Notes: a model not told the origin generated them from the sequence alone. Numbered from the stretch's first letter, positions 1-8,164 are shown. The stretch is 12,422 nucleotides of DNA from an uncultured Bacteroidales bacterium (GCA_946408295.1 CAMJRT010000020.1:1-12422); one strand, 5' to 3'. Numbers and translations: made by a program.

Positions 1-1223
1 AGAATCGCATCCCCATCGAGCAGCCGGAGAACTACGACCCGTCCCGCTACGAACTGCTGGTCCGCCTCTACGAAGCCCAGCCCCATATGCGGGAAATCAA
101 CCAGTATTTCATCTGGAGCCTCGCCCCCAACCGCAAGACGGATGTCAACAACCGCAGCGCCTTCTCCACGGATATGATCGGGATGAACCACAACTATCCC
201 GAAGCCAGTTGGGAAGAGCGGCAGGAAATCCTCAATGCGCACAAAGACTATACCCTCGGCCTGCTGTATTTCACCGCCCACGACGAGCGGATTCCCGCCG
301 TCATCCGGAATTTCGTGGCCCAGTGGGGTCTGCCCAAGGATGAATACACCGAGTGCGGCAATTGGACACCCCAACTCTATGTACGGGAATGCCGCCGGAT
401 GGTCGGCGAATATGTCGCTACGCAGGCCGACTGCGACAACCGGACCATCGCGCCGGAAGGCGTCGCCATGGCTGCCTACACGATGGATTCCCACAACTGC
501 CAGCGCCTGGTCATCCGCAAGAACGGCAAAGATATGGTCAAGAACGAAGGCAACGTTGAAATCCACGGCGGCCTACCCTATCCGATTTCCTACCGATCCC
601 TCACCCCCAAACGGGAAGAATGCGCCAACCTGCTGGTTCCCGTCTGCTGTTCCGCCTCCCACATCGCCTATGGCTCCATCCGGATGGAACCGGTATTCAT
701 GGCCATGGGACAGGCTTCCGGCCTGGCGGCCGCCTTCGCCTGGAAACAGGGACTCCCCTGCGTACAGGACGTAGACTACCGCGACATCGTCTCCGTGTTG
801 GAGAACGACCCTTATCAGGACGGCTCCCAGCCCGACATCGTCATCGATGACAGCCAGGCCGTGCTCGAAGGGGATTTCGCCTGCGGAAAGAGCAAAGGCA
901 GTTATGGCCCTTCCGCGGCGGAAGGACGAGACGGAAGCGCCACTTTCTCCGCCATCATCCCCTCTGACGGCACGTATCAGCTCTACAGTTACCAGCATCT
1001 TCCCCGCGAGGGCTACAACCCCGTCACCCGCTTAAACCTGAGCGACGGAAGCGCCGCTGAAATTCATGCGGACGAGGTGAAAGTCGTCGGACAGACCACC
1101 AGCGCCTGGCATCCGGTCAAATCGCTCCAACTCAAAAAGGGCGAAACCTTCTCTGTGCGCGTGAGCGGCGACGCCAATGCCGGACTTTGCTGCGCCGATG
1201 CCATCCTGCTCGTAAAGGAATAA
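1..1223 (+). CDS. FAD-dependent oxidoreductase with golvesin-like C-terminal domain (5'-truncated by window)
   Basis: The reading frame is open from base 3, and the residues before the Met at 87 (NRIPIEQPENYDPSRYELL) already match this family, so that Met is internal and the true start lies upstream of the window. About 406 residues are visible. The family is the FAD-dependent oxidoreductase group (Pfam FAD_oxidored type) common in Bacteroidota glycan loci. Its C-terminal flavin-binding signature is seen around 655-745 as HIAYGSIRMEPVFMAMGQASG followed by an Ala-rich helix. The N-terminal GxGxxG motif is outside the window. From about base 837 a beta-rich region (FSAIIPSDGTYQLYSYQHLP, then a C-terminal ADAILLVKE strand) resembles the golvesin/xanthan-lyase-type carbohydrate-associated domain. 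Related proteins are sometimes labelled 'xanthan lyase' because of that domain. The substrate is unknown; oxidation of a sugar hydroxyl is an inference from the neighbours. It ends one base before the next gene, so it is co-transcribed with the glycosidases. Confidence 0.85.
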   Translation, partial: NRIPIEQPENYDPSRYELLVRLYEAQPHMREINQYFIWSLAPNRKTDVNNRSAFSTDMIGMNHNYPEASWEERQEILNAHKDYTLGLLYFTAHDERIPAVIRNFVAQWGLPKDEYTECGNWTPQLYVRECRRMVGEYVATQADCDNRTIAPEGVAMAAYTMDSHNCQRLVIRKNGKDMVKNEGNVEIHGGLPYPISYRSLTPKREECANLLVPVCCSASHIAYGSIRMEPVFMAMGQASGLAAAFAWKQGLPCVQDVDYRDIVSVLENDPYQDGSQPDIVIDDSQAVLEGDFACGKSKGSYGPSAAEGRDGSATFSAIIPSDGTYQLYSYQHLPREGYNPVTRLNLSDGSAAEIHADEVKVVGQTTSAWHPVKSLQLKKGETFSVRVSGDANAGLCCADAILLVKE

Positions 1224-1224
1224 G

Positions 1225-2652
1225 ATGAAACTGCTTATGAAAGGCTTCATTTTGACGCTCATTCTCGCCGCCTGCACGACGGGAATGACACCATCTTCGG
1301 AGAATACAGGTCCCGAATCGTCCACGACGGAGGTTACGGGCCCCCGCCACGTAACCATCCAGAAAGACAAAAAAACGAAATCCTGGCAGATGTTGGTAGA
1401 CGGGAAACCGTTTTTTGCCCAGGGAGCCTCATACTATGTCTCCCAAAAAAATTTTTACGGGATGCAGGCGCGTTTCGGTGCCAATGCCGCACGTTGCTTC
1501 GGGCTCTTCCAAGGGGCCGGTCCGATGCTCGACCAGTTTGCGGACGCAGGACTAATGATCCATGCGGGGCTGGGATTCAAAAGCATGCGCAGTGGCTACT
1601 ATAACGAGAACGAAAAGATGGCCATTGTCGAGCAGGAGGACCGCATCCTGGATCTGGTGCGAAAATTCAAAGACCATCCGGCTATCCTCTGCTGGTGCAT
1701 CGGCAACGAATTTGAAATCGGGCAGGCGGCCAAACCGCTGACCGCCCAGTGGGAATCCATTGAGCGGCTGACCGAAGAGATTCACGAAATCGACCCCCAT
1801 CATCCGGTCACCCTGGCCATCGTGGACGGCTACCAGCAAAACAAAATCAAGGCATTGACGGAAATCTGCACGGAGTTGGACTTCATTTCCGTCAACGGCT
1901 ATGTTTCCAACGGCGGCGAATTCCGCTTGATCCGCCAACTTGACGAAATCGGCTGGGAGAAACCCTTTATGACCTCCGAACTCGGCCCCGCCGGATGGTG
2001 GCTTGGAGAGAACCTCGGCGAAGGCCGCTACCTTCCCTGGGGGGCAGTCGTAGATCTGACCAGCACCGAGAAGGAGAACGAATATCTCCGCTGTATGCAA
2101 ATGTGCAAGGAGGACAAGCGCTGCATCGGCATCATGACCTTCCTTTGGGGGTGGCAGAACGGACAATATGACAGCGTCAAGGAATGGTACGGGTTGCTGG
2201 ATCGCCAGGGTTACACCTATGGCGCAGTCGATGTGATGCAAGCATTCTGGACAGGACAGGCGCCCGAATACCCGGCTCCCCGGATTGAAAGCCGCGATGA
2301 TGTAACGATGGATGGCAAGACGGCCAGCGAAGGCATCCAGGTCCAGCCCGGCAGCAGCCACAGCGCCGTCGTCAAAGCGGGCAATCCCTCCAACGTACAA
2401 CTGCGTTACCACTGGAGGATTGTCGCCGAGCAATCCAGCAATGCAGACAATTCCTTCCACGACGGCATCGAGGGACTCATTGCCGATGACGGAAGCCCGA
2501 CCGTCCACTTCGTTGCCCCGACCCAACCCGGTGGCTACCGCCTCTACATCCACATTTACGACGACATCCATAAGAAAGCGGCCTACTTCGGCATCCCCTT
2601 CCTCGTGGAAGGCCAGGCAGAAGAGATTCAAGACCTGAACTGGAGGCCGTAA
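1225..2652 (+). CDS. Lipoprotein glycoside hydrolase, GH2/clan-A type TIM barrel plus Ig-like domain
   Basis: 475 residues. The N-terminus is a lipoprotein signal: a hydrophobic stretch ends in LAAC with Cys17 as lipidation site, so the protein is membrane anchored, in the periplasm or at the cell surface. Residues ~42-345 form a TIM barrel of the GH2 catalytic type. CWCIGNEFEIG gives Asn161-Glu162, the expected acid/base pair on strand 4, and TSELG gives Glu252, the expected nucleophile. The HPAILCWCIGNE context is typical of GH2/clan GH-A. The usual GH2 sugar-binding and immunoglobulin domains before the barrel are absent; instead residues ~365-465 form a C-terminal beta-sandwich of Ig/PKD type. 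Such proteins are often annotated 'GH2 TIM barrel-domain containing' without a known substrate; transglycosylase activity is an alternative. The start at 1225 has AAAGGA five bases upstream and gives a complete lipoprotein signal. It follows the oxidoreductase stop by one base and is 17 bp from the GH89 gene. Confidence 0.85.
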   Translation: MKLLMKGFILTLILAACTTGMTPSSENTGPESSTTEVTGPRHVTIQKDKKTKSWQMLVDGKPFFAQGASYYVSQKNFYGMQARFGANAARCFGLFQGAGPMLDQFADAGLMIHAGLGFKSMRSGYYNENEKMAIVEQEDRILDLVRKFKDHPAILCWCIGNEFEIGQAAKPLTAQWESIERLTEEIHEIDPHHPVTLAIVDGYQQNKIKALTEICTELDFISVNGYVSNGGEFRLIRQLDEIGWEKPFMTSELGPAGWWLGENLGEGRYLPWGAVVDLTSTEKENEYLRCMQMCKEDKRCIGIMTFLWGWQNGQYDSVKEWYGLLDRQGYTYGAVDVMQAFWTGQAPEYPAPRIESRDDVTMDGKTASEGIQVQPGSSHSAVVKAGNPSNVQLRYHWRIVAEQSSNADNSFHDGIEGLIADDGSPTVHFVAPTQPGGYRLYIHIYDDIHKKAAYFGIPFLVEGQAEEIQDLNWRP

Positions 2653-2669
2653 ATCCGAACCGCTCCGTT

Positions 2670-4829
2670 ATGAGAAAAGCACTGTTCCTTCTGACTCTCC
2701 TGCTAATTCAGACGGCATGTATTACAAGGAAAAGTCCGGCAGAAAAAGTCATTGAGCGTACCTTTGGCTCTTTCCCGAAGAATGTCACCTTCGTTCTGGA
2801 ACCCTCCGAAGCGGCCTTCTTCTCCACCGAGGTCACAGACGGCCGCCTGATTGTCCACGGCAGTTCTACCGTAGCCCTGTGCAAGGGTTTCCACGACTAT
2901 ATTCAAGAAAACGGCCATGGGAATGTTACCTGGTCGGGAAAACGGCTTGAATTACCCGCCTATCTGGCGGATCAGCCCCTCAAACGAGTGGAAACTCCTT
3001 ATCGTTACCACCTCTTCCTGAACGTCTGCACCTTCGGTTATAGCACCCCCTTCTGGGATTGGAACCGCTGGGAACAGGAGCTGGACTGGTGCGCCTTGCA
3101 CGGCTTTGAGACCCTGCTCGCTCCGACGGCATTCGAAGCGATTATGTATCGTGTCTGGCAGAAAATGGGTCTGACAGATGAGGAAATCGACGCCTACTAC
3201 ACAGGGCCCGCCCATCTGCCCTGGATGCGAATGGGCAATACATCCGGTGTGGACGGTGGCTTGTCGAAAGAATGGAGGGAGGATCAGATTGCCCTTGCGC
3301 ACAAGATTCTCGACCGGATGCAGGAACTGGGTATGACGCCCGTTTACCAGGCATTCGCCGGCTTCGTACCCCAGGCCCTGAGCCGTCTCTACCCAGAAAT
3401 GAAGATTGCGACAGTGAACTGGTGGGGACACCACAACTGGCTGATTGAAGCCACCCATCCCCTCTTCAAGGAAATCGGCAATGCCTTTATCCGCGAGTGG
3501 GAAGCCGAATTCGGAAAGGGACAGTATTATCTAGCCGATATGTTCAACGAAAATGACATCCCTTTCGGCGAAAAAGGAACGAAAGTCCGTTTCGATAATA
3601 TCCGGGATTACGCAAAAGCCGCCTACGCCAGCATCGCCGGAGCCAATCCGGACGCCACCTGGGTGATGCAAGGCTGGATGTTCGGGCGGGACCGCAAGAA
3701 AATCTGGGACTTCGAAAGCGCCCGGGCCCTGCTGGGAGGCGTACCTGACGGGAAATTAATCGTGGTCGATCTGGCCGTTGATTTCAACGAATATGTCTGG
3801 AAAAGCGAGAAGACCTGGGACTATCTCGATGGTTTCTATGGCAAAGACTGGATTTACAGCACTACGCCGAACTTTGGCGGGCGCAACAATCTCAAGGGCA
3901 GCATCGAGTTTTACCTCAACGACCCGCTAAAGGCCCTTGCCTCCGAAAACCGAGGCCGTCTCGTGGGATATGGTTGCGCTCCGGAAGGCATCGAATCCAA
4001 TGAAATCATCTATGAAGCCATTTCCTCGGCGGCCTGGCGCTCCGACCGCAAGGATACGGAGGAATTTATGCACGAATATTTTACAGCCCGGTACGGAAAG
4101 GCGCCCGAGGGCGTACTTCGCTTTGCCGATGCCTTGCTGCAAACCTGCCATGCCCGCTTTACGCAAGTCGATACCTGGAATTGGCAACGTCGGCCCGGCC
4201 ACGACCGTTCTTATCGCGAAGACGCCCTCGCTCAGAATGGAATCTTCCTGCAGGGTATCCGGGATTTTCTTTCTGAAAAAGAAAGGCTCGCCGAAAGTCC
4301 CCTCTACCGGCAAGACGCCGTCCAGTATGCCGCCATCGGCCTGGGAGCCTGGGCCGACAGTCTCTATCGCGACATTTATCGGATGAAAGCCGCAGGAAAA
4401 CAATCCGCCGGAGATGCCGCAAAAATGCATTCCCTGGAAGAAAAGTTGATTGCAACCTTGCGCGATGCCGACCGTCTGCTCGAGTCCCACCCCATTTTCC
4501 ATCTGGAACGCGGGACGGATTATGCCCGAAAAACCGGGCACAACGAAGAGGAGTCGCAGCGTTTCTGCCGCGAAGCCGTCCGCTTGATTACCACATGGGA
4601 GGCCCGCAGCATCTGGGATTATGCCGGACGTTTCTGGTCCGGACTGATTCGTGACTATTACATTCCCCGCCTGCAGGCCTGGTTCGAAGGAGCCGATGTG
4701 GACGCCATCGAAGAGCGCGACCGCGCTTATGTCCGCTCTTTCCGCAGCGCGAGTCCGATGGAGCCATTTGCCAATCCGGTCGAGGCGGCCGATTCTTTGT
4801 TCAAATTGCATATTCCCCATAGCATATGA
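2670..4829 (+). CDS. GH89-family alpha-N-acetylglucosaminidase-like protein (NAGLU family)
   Basis: 719 residues, about the usual GH89 core length. The three NAGLU regions are present: a small N-terminal alpha/beta domain (~25-95), the TIM barrel (~110-450) and the helical C-terminal domain (~460-705). Clear signatures are NVCTFGYSTPFWDW (118-131), YYTGPAHLPWMRMGN (176-190), MTPVYQAFAGFVP, YLADMFNEN with Glu294, and GYGCAPEGIESNE with Glu439. These two glutamates align with the catalytic pair of human NAGLU (Glu316 and Glu446). The C-terminal DYYIPRLQAWFE also matches the family. Family activity is exo-release of alpha-linked GlcNAc, e.g. from heparan sulfate, or alpha1,4-capped mucin glycans in bacterial members. 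The N-terminus is an export signal; Cys17 in IQTAC could be lipidated, but Gln at -3 is unusual. Two motifs depart from the canonical pattern (see findings), so the natural substrate may not be plain GlcNAc. It overlaps the next gene by four bases (ATGA). Confidence 0.9.
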   Translation: MRKALFLLTLLLIQTACITRKSPAEKVIERTFGSFPKNVTFVLEPSEAAFFSTEVTDGRLIVHGSSTVALCKGFHDYIQENGHGNVTWSGKRLELPAYLADQPLKRVETPYRYHLFLNVCTFGYSTPFWDWNRWEQELDWCALHGFETLLAPTAFEAIMYRVWQKMGLTDEEIDAYYTGPAHLPWMRMGNTSGVDGGLSKEWREDQIALAHKILDRMQELGMTPVYQAFAGFVPQALSRLYPEMKIATVNWWGHHNWLIEATHPLFKEIGNAFIREWEAEFGKGQYYLADMFNENDIPFGEKGTKVRFDNIRDYAKAAYASIAGANPDATWVMQGWMFGRDRKKIWDFESARALLGGVPDGKLIVVDLAVDFNEYVWKSEKTWDYLDGFYGKDWIYSTTPNFGGRNNLKGSIEFYLNDPLKALASENRGRLVGYGCAPEGIESNEIIYEAISSAAWRSDRKDTEEFMHEYFTARYGKAPEGVLRFADALLQTCHARFTQVDTWNWQRRPGHDRSYREDALAQNGIFLQGIRDFLSEKERLAESPLYRQDAVQYAAIGLGAWADSLYRDIYRMKAAGKQSAGDAAKMHSLEEKLIATLRDADRLLESHPIFHLERGTDYARKTGHNEEESQRFCREAVRLITTWEARSIWDYAGRFWSGLIRDYYIPRLQAWFEGADVDAIEERDRAYVRSFRSASPMEPFANPVEAADSLFKLHIPHSI

Positions 4830-7800
4830 TGACCTTTTTGACCATTCTCCTGACCTCCCTGCTGGCCGCCGCCCAGCCTCAGGCCGATCCGGCCGCCATC
4901 GTTGTCTGCGGGCAGGCCCGTTTTACCGTACTTACTCCCTGCCTGATCCGCATGGAATGGGCGGAAGACGGCCTCTTTGAAGACCGGGCGAGCCTCGCCG
5001 TCATCAACCGGCAACTACCCGTTCCCGCCTACAAAGTGAAGAAAACGCGCAGCGGCGTAAAACTTACGACCGACGCCCTCACGCTTGAATACAAGGGCAG
5101 AGGCGCGTTTACGGAAAAGAACCTTTCCGTGAGTTTCCGTATGGGCAAGAAGAAAGTGACTTGGAAGCCCGGTATGGATGACAGCGCCAACCTGATGGGA
5201 ACGACGCGCACGCTTGACAAATACGACAGCTTTACCATTTTCGGCACTGACGGCCGCCACACGGTGGACCCCTTTGACAAAGGCGTAGCTTCCCGTGACG
5301 GCTGGGCTGTCGTAGACGAAAGCGCACGGCATCTTTTTACGGAAGACGGATGGGTCGTCAGCCGTCCCGAAGGGAATCGCCAGGACTGGTACCTCTTTGC
5401 TTATGGTCACGATTATCTCGGCGCCGTCCGCGATTACACCCGCATCGGCGGCAAGATTCCCCTACCCCCGAAATACGCCTTCGGCTACTGGTGGAGCCGC
5501 TACTGGCTGTACAATGATTTCGAACTGGACGAACTGACCGACAAACTGCGCGAACTCGGATTTCCCGCAGACGTGTGCATCATCGATATGGACTGGCACG
5601 AGACCTGGGGGCTTACCACCAAGAATCCCGCATTGGACGAGGCGGATCAGTCGAAAGGCTGGACCGGCTACACATGGAACCGGAAACTCTTTCCTTCGCC
5701 CGAGAACACGATGGAAATGCTTCACCGCAAGGGGTTCAAAACCTCCCTCAACCTCCATCCCGCCTCCGGCATCCAGGTCTTCGAAGATTGCTACGACCGT
5801 TTCGTCAAAGACTATCTCTCCCGCACCAACGACTACGACGGACCGAAGGGCTTCCGCAAAGAAGACGGCTCTCCCACCTATGTACCCTATCGGATGACCC
5901 AAAAGGCCTGGGCGGAGAGTTACTTTGAGACCGTCCTGCATCCGATTGAGAGGCAGGGCATCGATTTCTGGTGGCTGGACTGGCAACAATGGCCCAAAAG
6001 CCGTTATGTGAAGGACCTGAGCAACACGTTCTGGCTCAACCATACCTTCTTTGACGATTCCGCCCGGGAAGACCGGCGCCCGATGATCTATCACCGTTGG
6101 GGCGGTCTCGGAAGCCATCGTTACCAGGTCGGTTTCAGCGGGGACACCAAGGTTTCCTGGGATGTGCTCTCCTATATGCCCTGGTTTATTTCCACCGCCT
6201 CCAATGTGGGATACTGCTACTGGGGACAGGATATCGGCGGGCACAACGAAATCCCCGGCATCAACTACACAGAGGCCGAATTGTTCACCCGATGGGTGCA
6301 GGAAGGTGTTTTTACGCCCATTTTCAAGACGCACCCCACGCGCAACAAGAATCTGGAGCGGCGTTTCTGGATGTTCCCGCAGCAATTCGACATCCTGAAA
6401 GAAGCCGTCCGCCTGCGTTATAGCCTCAGCCCCTACATCTACACGGCTGCCCGCCAGGCTTACGATACCGGCATCGGACTTTGCCGTCCTCTCTATTACT
6501 ACTGGCCGGAGGCCGACCAGGCCTACGACTACAAGGAGGAATACCTTTTCGGAGACGACATCCTCGCCACCGTCGTCTGCCGTCCAATGGACCCGGTTAC
6601 GCGCCTTTCTGAGCGCAAACTCTGGTTTCCTTCGGGCAGTGACTGGTTTGACATGTCCACCGGCACCCTCTACCCTGGCGGCAGCGAGCGAACGCTCTAT
6701 TACACTTTGGCAGAAAATCCCTGGTTCGTCCGCGCTTCTGCCCTAATTCCGATGGCTTCCCCGACCATCCAGAGTCTGCAGGAGGCCTCCGATGAACTTT
6801 ACATCCTCGCCGTGCCCGGAAAAGAGCGTTTTGAGACCAGCCTGTACGAAGATGGCGGCGACAACGCCGACTACGCGCAGACGTATGCAACCACGGCGCT
6901 TTCCCGCGAAATGGGCCCGGGCGGACTGACCGTCAAGGTAGGCGCCCGTGAAGGCTCGTGGAAAGCCCCTTCCGCAAACCGCCGCCTGCGACTGGTCATT
7001 CCCGGTTTCAGTTATCCCTCCGCCGTGCGCATCAACGGAAAGGAACTGCCCTACAGCCGTTTCGGCAAGAAGGACTGTTGGACCTATGACGGCGCCACCC
7101 TTTCAGTCACGGTCTATGCAGAAAGCGCATCTGCCAATGAGGAATGCGTCATCGAATGCGACGGGGCATACGCTTTCGTTTCCGGCGAAAGCGGGAAACT
7201 CAAACGTGCCCGGACCGATGCAGAACCAGTCAAGAATGCCCAAAACGCCATAGACAAGTACAGCTGGCCCGATGATGTGCGGATGCTGTGGATGGGGGCC
7301 GCCAGCCGGATAACCGAGAACCCGGCAAATGTCGCCTTCATCCTGTCCTCCCTTCCGGAATATCCCGGAATCCTGCAAAAAGAGAAAGAATCATTCCCCT
7401 GGGTCGTAGAGGAAATGGGCGACGGCCTGCGCCACCTCCACTATGAGGGAAAAGAAGCCGTGCCGGGAAGCATCCAGCGCATCCATATCGTAGACCTCAC
7501 GCCCGGAAAAGGCAGATTCCTGAAGTTTGCTTATTCCAAAGAGGATATGACGGCTGCCGAATACGGAGAAAAGAATGGTCTCGAAGTCGCCTGTACTGCC
7601 ACCTTCGGACTTCCTCACAGCTTTGTCAAGGTGAATGGAGAAACCATCTCCGCCATCGATATCGACGAGAACAATCCCCGCTGGTGGATGCACGAAGCGG
7701 CGGTAGCCCTATCTGACGACGGGACTCCAAAGTTTATGACTTTCGACAATTGGGCGGACAGGGCTGCGAGAACCTACCGGAATGCCCCCAATCCCAATCT

Positions 7801-8146
7801 CTTCTCCAGCGCCCCGATGCTGGTTTTCGAGGGTTCCCCCTTGATCTGGAACGAGAGCGCCAAGGGAAAGAAGGGCTTTATTCACAATCGCTACCCGCGT
7901 ACGGCCCTCGCCCAGCTCTGGGACGGCAGGCTGCTGCTCGTAACCGTGGACGGGAAAGAACCCGGAAAGGCGGACGGCATGAGCCTTCCCCAGTTGCAAC
8001 AATTCTTGCAACGGACCTTCTGGGTGCGCAACGCCATCAATCTGGACGGCTCCGCCTCTCTATACGTCAGGGGAAAAGGGAATACCTGCCTGCCGGGCAC
8101 TGAGCGAAAACTCAACACCTTCCTGACTATCAAAAAAGTCAAATAG
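4826..8146 (+). CDS. GH31 alpha-glycosidase fused to a C-terminal phosphodiester glycosidase (NAGPA-like) domain
   Basis: 1106 residues with an N-terminal secretion signal (hydrophobic 2-16, cleavage likely within LLAAAQPQA). Residues ~20-210 are the GH31 N-terminal beta-sandwich and ~212-545 the catalytic barrel (KYAFGYWWSRYW; GFPADVCIIDMDWHETWG). The nucleophile is expected at Asp385 in FWWLDWQQW and the acid/base at Asp440 in GFSGDTKVSW, only 55 residues apart. Residues ~550-790 are the beta-rich C-terminal GH31 domains (DUF5110-like). After a ~60-residue unassigned stretch, residues ~855-1106 form a NAGPA-type domain: EVACTATFGLPHSFVKVNG, RYPRTALAQ, LLLVTVDG and NLDGSAS. GH31 members are alpha-retaining glycosidases that include alpha-glucosidases, alpha-xylosidases and alpha-N-acetylgalactosaminidases; the substrate cannot be read here, although a HexNAc substrate would suit the GH89 neighbour. 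The reading frame is continuous, with no sign of a frameshift. It starts inside the GH89 stop (ATGA), suggesting translational coupling. Confidence 0.9.
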   Translation: MMTFLTILLTSLLAAAQPQADPAAIVVCGQARFTVLTPCLIRMEWAEDGLFEDRASLAVINRQLPVPAYKVKKTRSGVKLTTDALTLEYKGRGAFTEKNLSVSFRMGKKKVTWKPGMDDSANLMGTTRTLDKYDSFTIFGTDGRHTVDPFDKGVASRDGWAVVDESARHLFTEDGWVVSRPEGNRQDWYLFAYGHDYLGAVRDYTRIGGKIPLPPKYAFGYWWSRYWLYNDFELDELTDKLRELGFPADVCIIDMDWHETWGLTTKNPALDEADQSKGWTGYTWNRKLFPSPENTMEMLHRKGFKTSLNLHPASGIQVFEDCYDRFVKDYLSRTNDYDGPKGFRKEDGSPTYVPYRMTQKAWAESYFETVLHPIERQGIDFWWLDWQQWPKSRYVKDLSNTFWLNHTFFDDSAREDRRPMIYHRWGGLGSHRYQVGFSGDTKVSWDVLSYMPWFISTASNVGYCYWGQDIGGHNEIPGINYTEAELFTRWVQEGVFTPIFKTHPTRNKNLERRFWMFPQQFDILKEAVRLRYSLSPYIYTAARQAYDTGIGLCRPLYYYWPEADQAYDYKEEYLFGDDILATVVCRPMDPVTRLSERKLWFPSGSDWFDMSTGTLYPGGSERTLYYTLAENPWFVRASALIPMASPTIQSLQEASDELYILAVPGKERFETSLYEDGGDNADYAQTYATTALSREMGPGGLTVKVGAREGSWKAPSANRRLRLVIPGFSYPSAVRINGKELPYSRFGKKDCWTYDGATLSVTVYAESASANEECVIECDGAYAFVSGESGKLKRARTDAEPVKNAQNAIDKYSWPDDVRMLWMGAASRITENPANVAFILSSLPEYPGILQKEKESFPWVVEEMGDGLRHLHYEGKEAVPGSIQRIHIVDLTPGKGRFLKFAYSKEDMTAAEYGEKNGLEVACTATFGLPHSFVKVNGETISAIDIDENNPRWWMHEAAVALSDDGTPKFMTFDNWADRAARTYRNAPNPNLFSSAPMLVFEGSPLIWNESAKGKKGFIHNRYPRTALAQLWDGRLLLVTVDGKEPGKADGMSLPQLQQFLQRTFWVRNAINLDGSASLYVRGKGNTCLPGTERKLNTFLTIKKVK
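7388..8143 (+). other. Fused NAGPA-like phosphodiester glycosidase domain (within the GH31 protein)
   Basis: This segment encodes residues ~855-1106 of the GH31 fusion and aligns along its whole length with the lipoprotein encoded on the other strand at 9066-9998. Shared blocks include FGLPHSF versus FGVPHTY, NPRWWMHEAAV versus EANWWKHEAAV, TYRNAPNPNLFSSAPML versus AYRNSNWKNLYSSTPIL, and RYPRTALAQLWDGRLLLVTVDG versus RHPRTAIATMEDGRLLLITVDG. It differs at two positions expected to matter. Asn98 of the paralogue, in the conserved Asn-x-x-Phe loop, is Thr924 here. The DGGGST turn (256-261) is DGSASL (1074-1079). The domain may therefore be inactive, altered in specificity, or binding-only. The domain boundary is approximate. 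Confidence 0.8.
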
Positions 8147-8164
8147 CCTCGGCTACTTGACTTC
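8132..8164 (-). terminator. Intrinsic terminator hairpin at the convergent gene junction
   Basis: Arms 8136-8148 (AAGTCAAATAGCC) and 8151-8163 (GGCTACTTGACTT) are complementary over 13 positions with one A/C mismatch (8143/8156). On the minus strand the hairpin is followed directly by six T residues (complement of 8132-8137), the form expected of a rho-independent terminator for the nuclease gene. On the plus strand the hairpin is followed by CTTCTGC rather than a T run, so termination of the GH31 transcript here would be weaker. Both stop codons (plus 8144-8146, minus 8153-8155) lie inside the hairpin. Confidence 0.7.

Noticed and set aside
87..89. ATG at 87 as start of the oxidoreductase
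   Set aside because: The frame is open to the window edge and the upstream residues match the family, so the start is outside the window.
1552..2631. Long open frame (359 codons) on the minus strand
   Set aside because: It lies wholly antisense to the GH2-type lipoprotein, whose catalytic motifs and signal are clear. The translation has no recognisable family and looks like a GC-rich codon-bias shadow.
3927..4820. Minus-strand open frame of 297 codons
   Set aside because: Antisense to the GH89 C-terminal domain; no signal, motif or promoter supports it.
5462..6385. Minus-strand open frame of 307 codons
   Set aside because: Antisense to the GH31 catalytic barrel; composition typical of the reverse complement of a biased gene.
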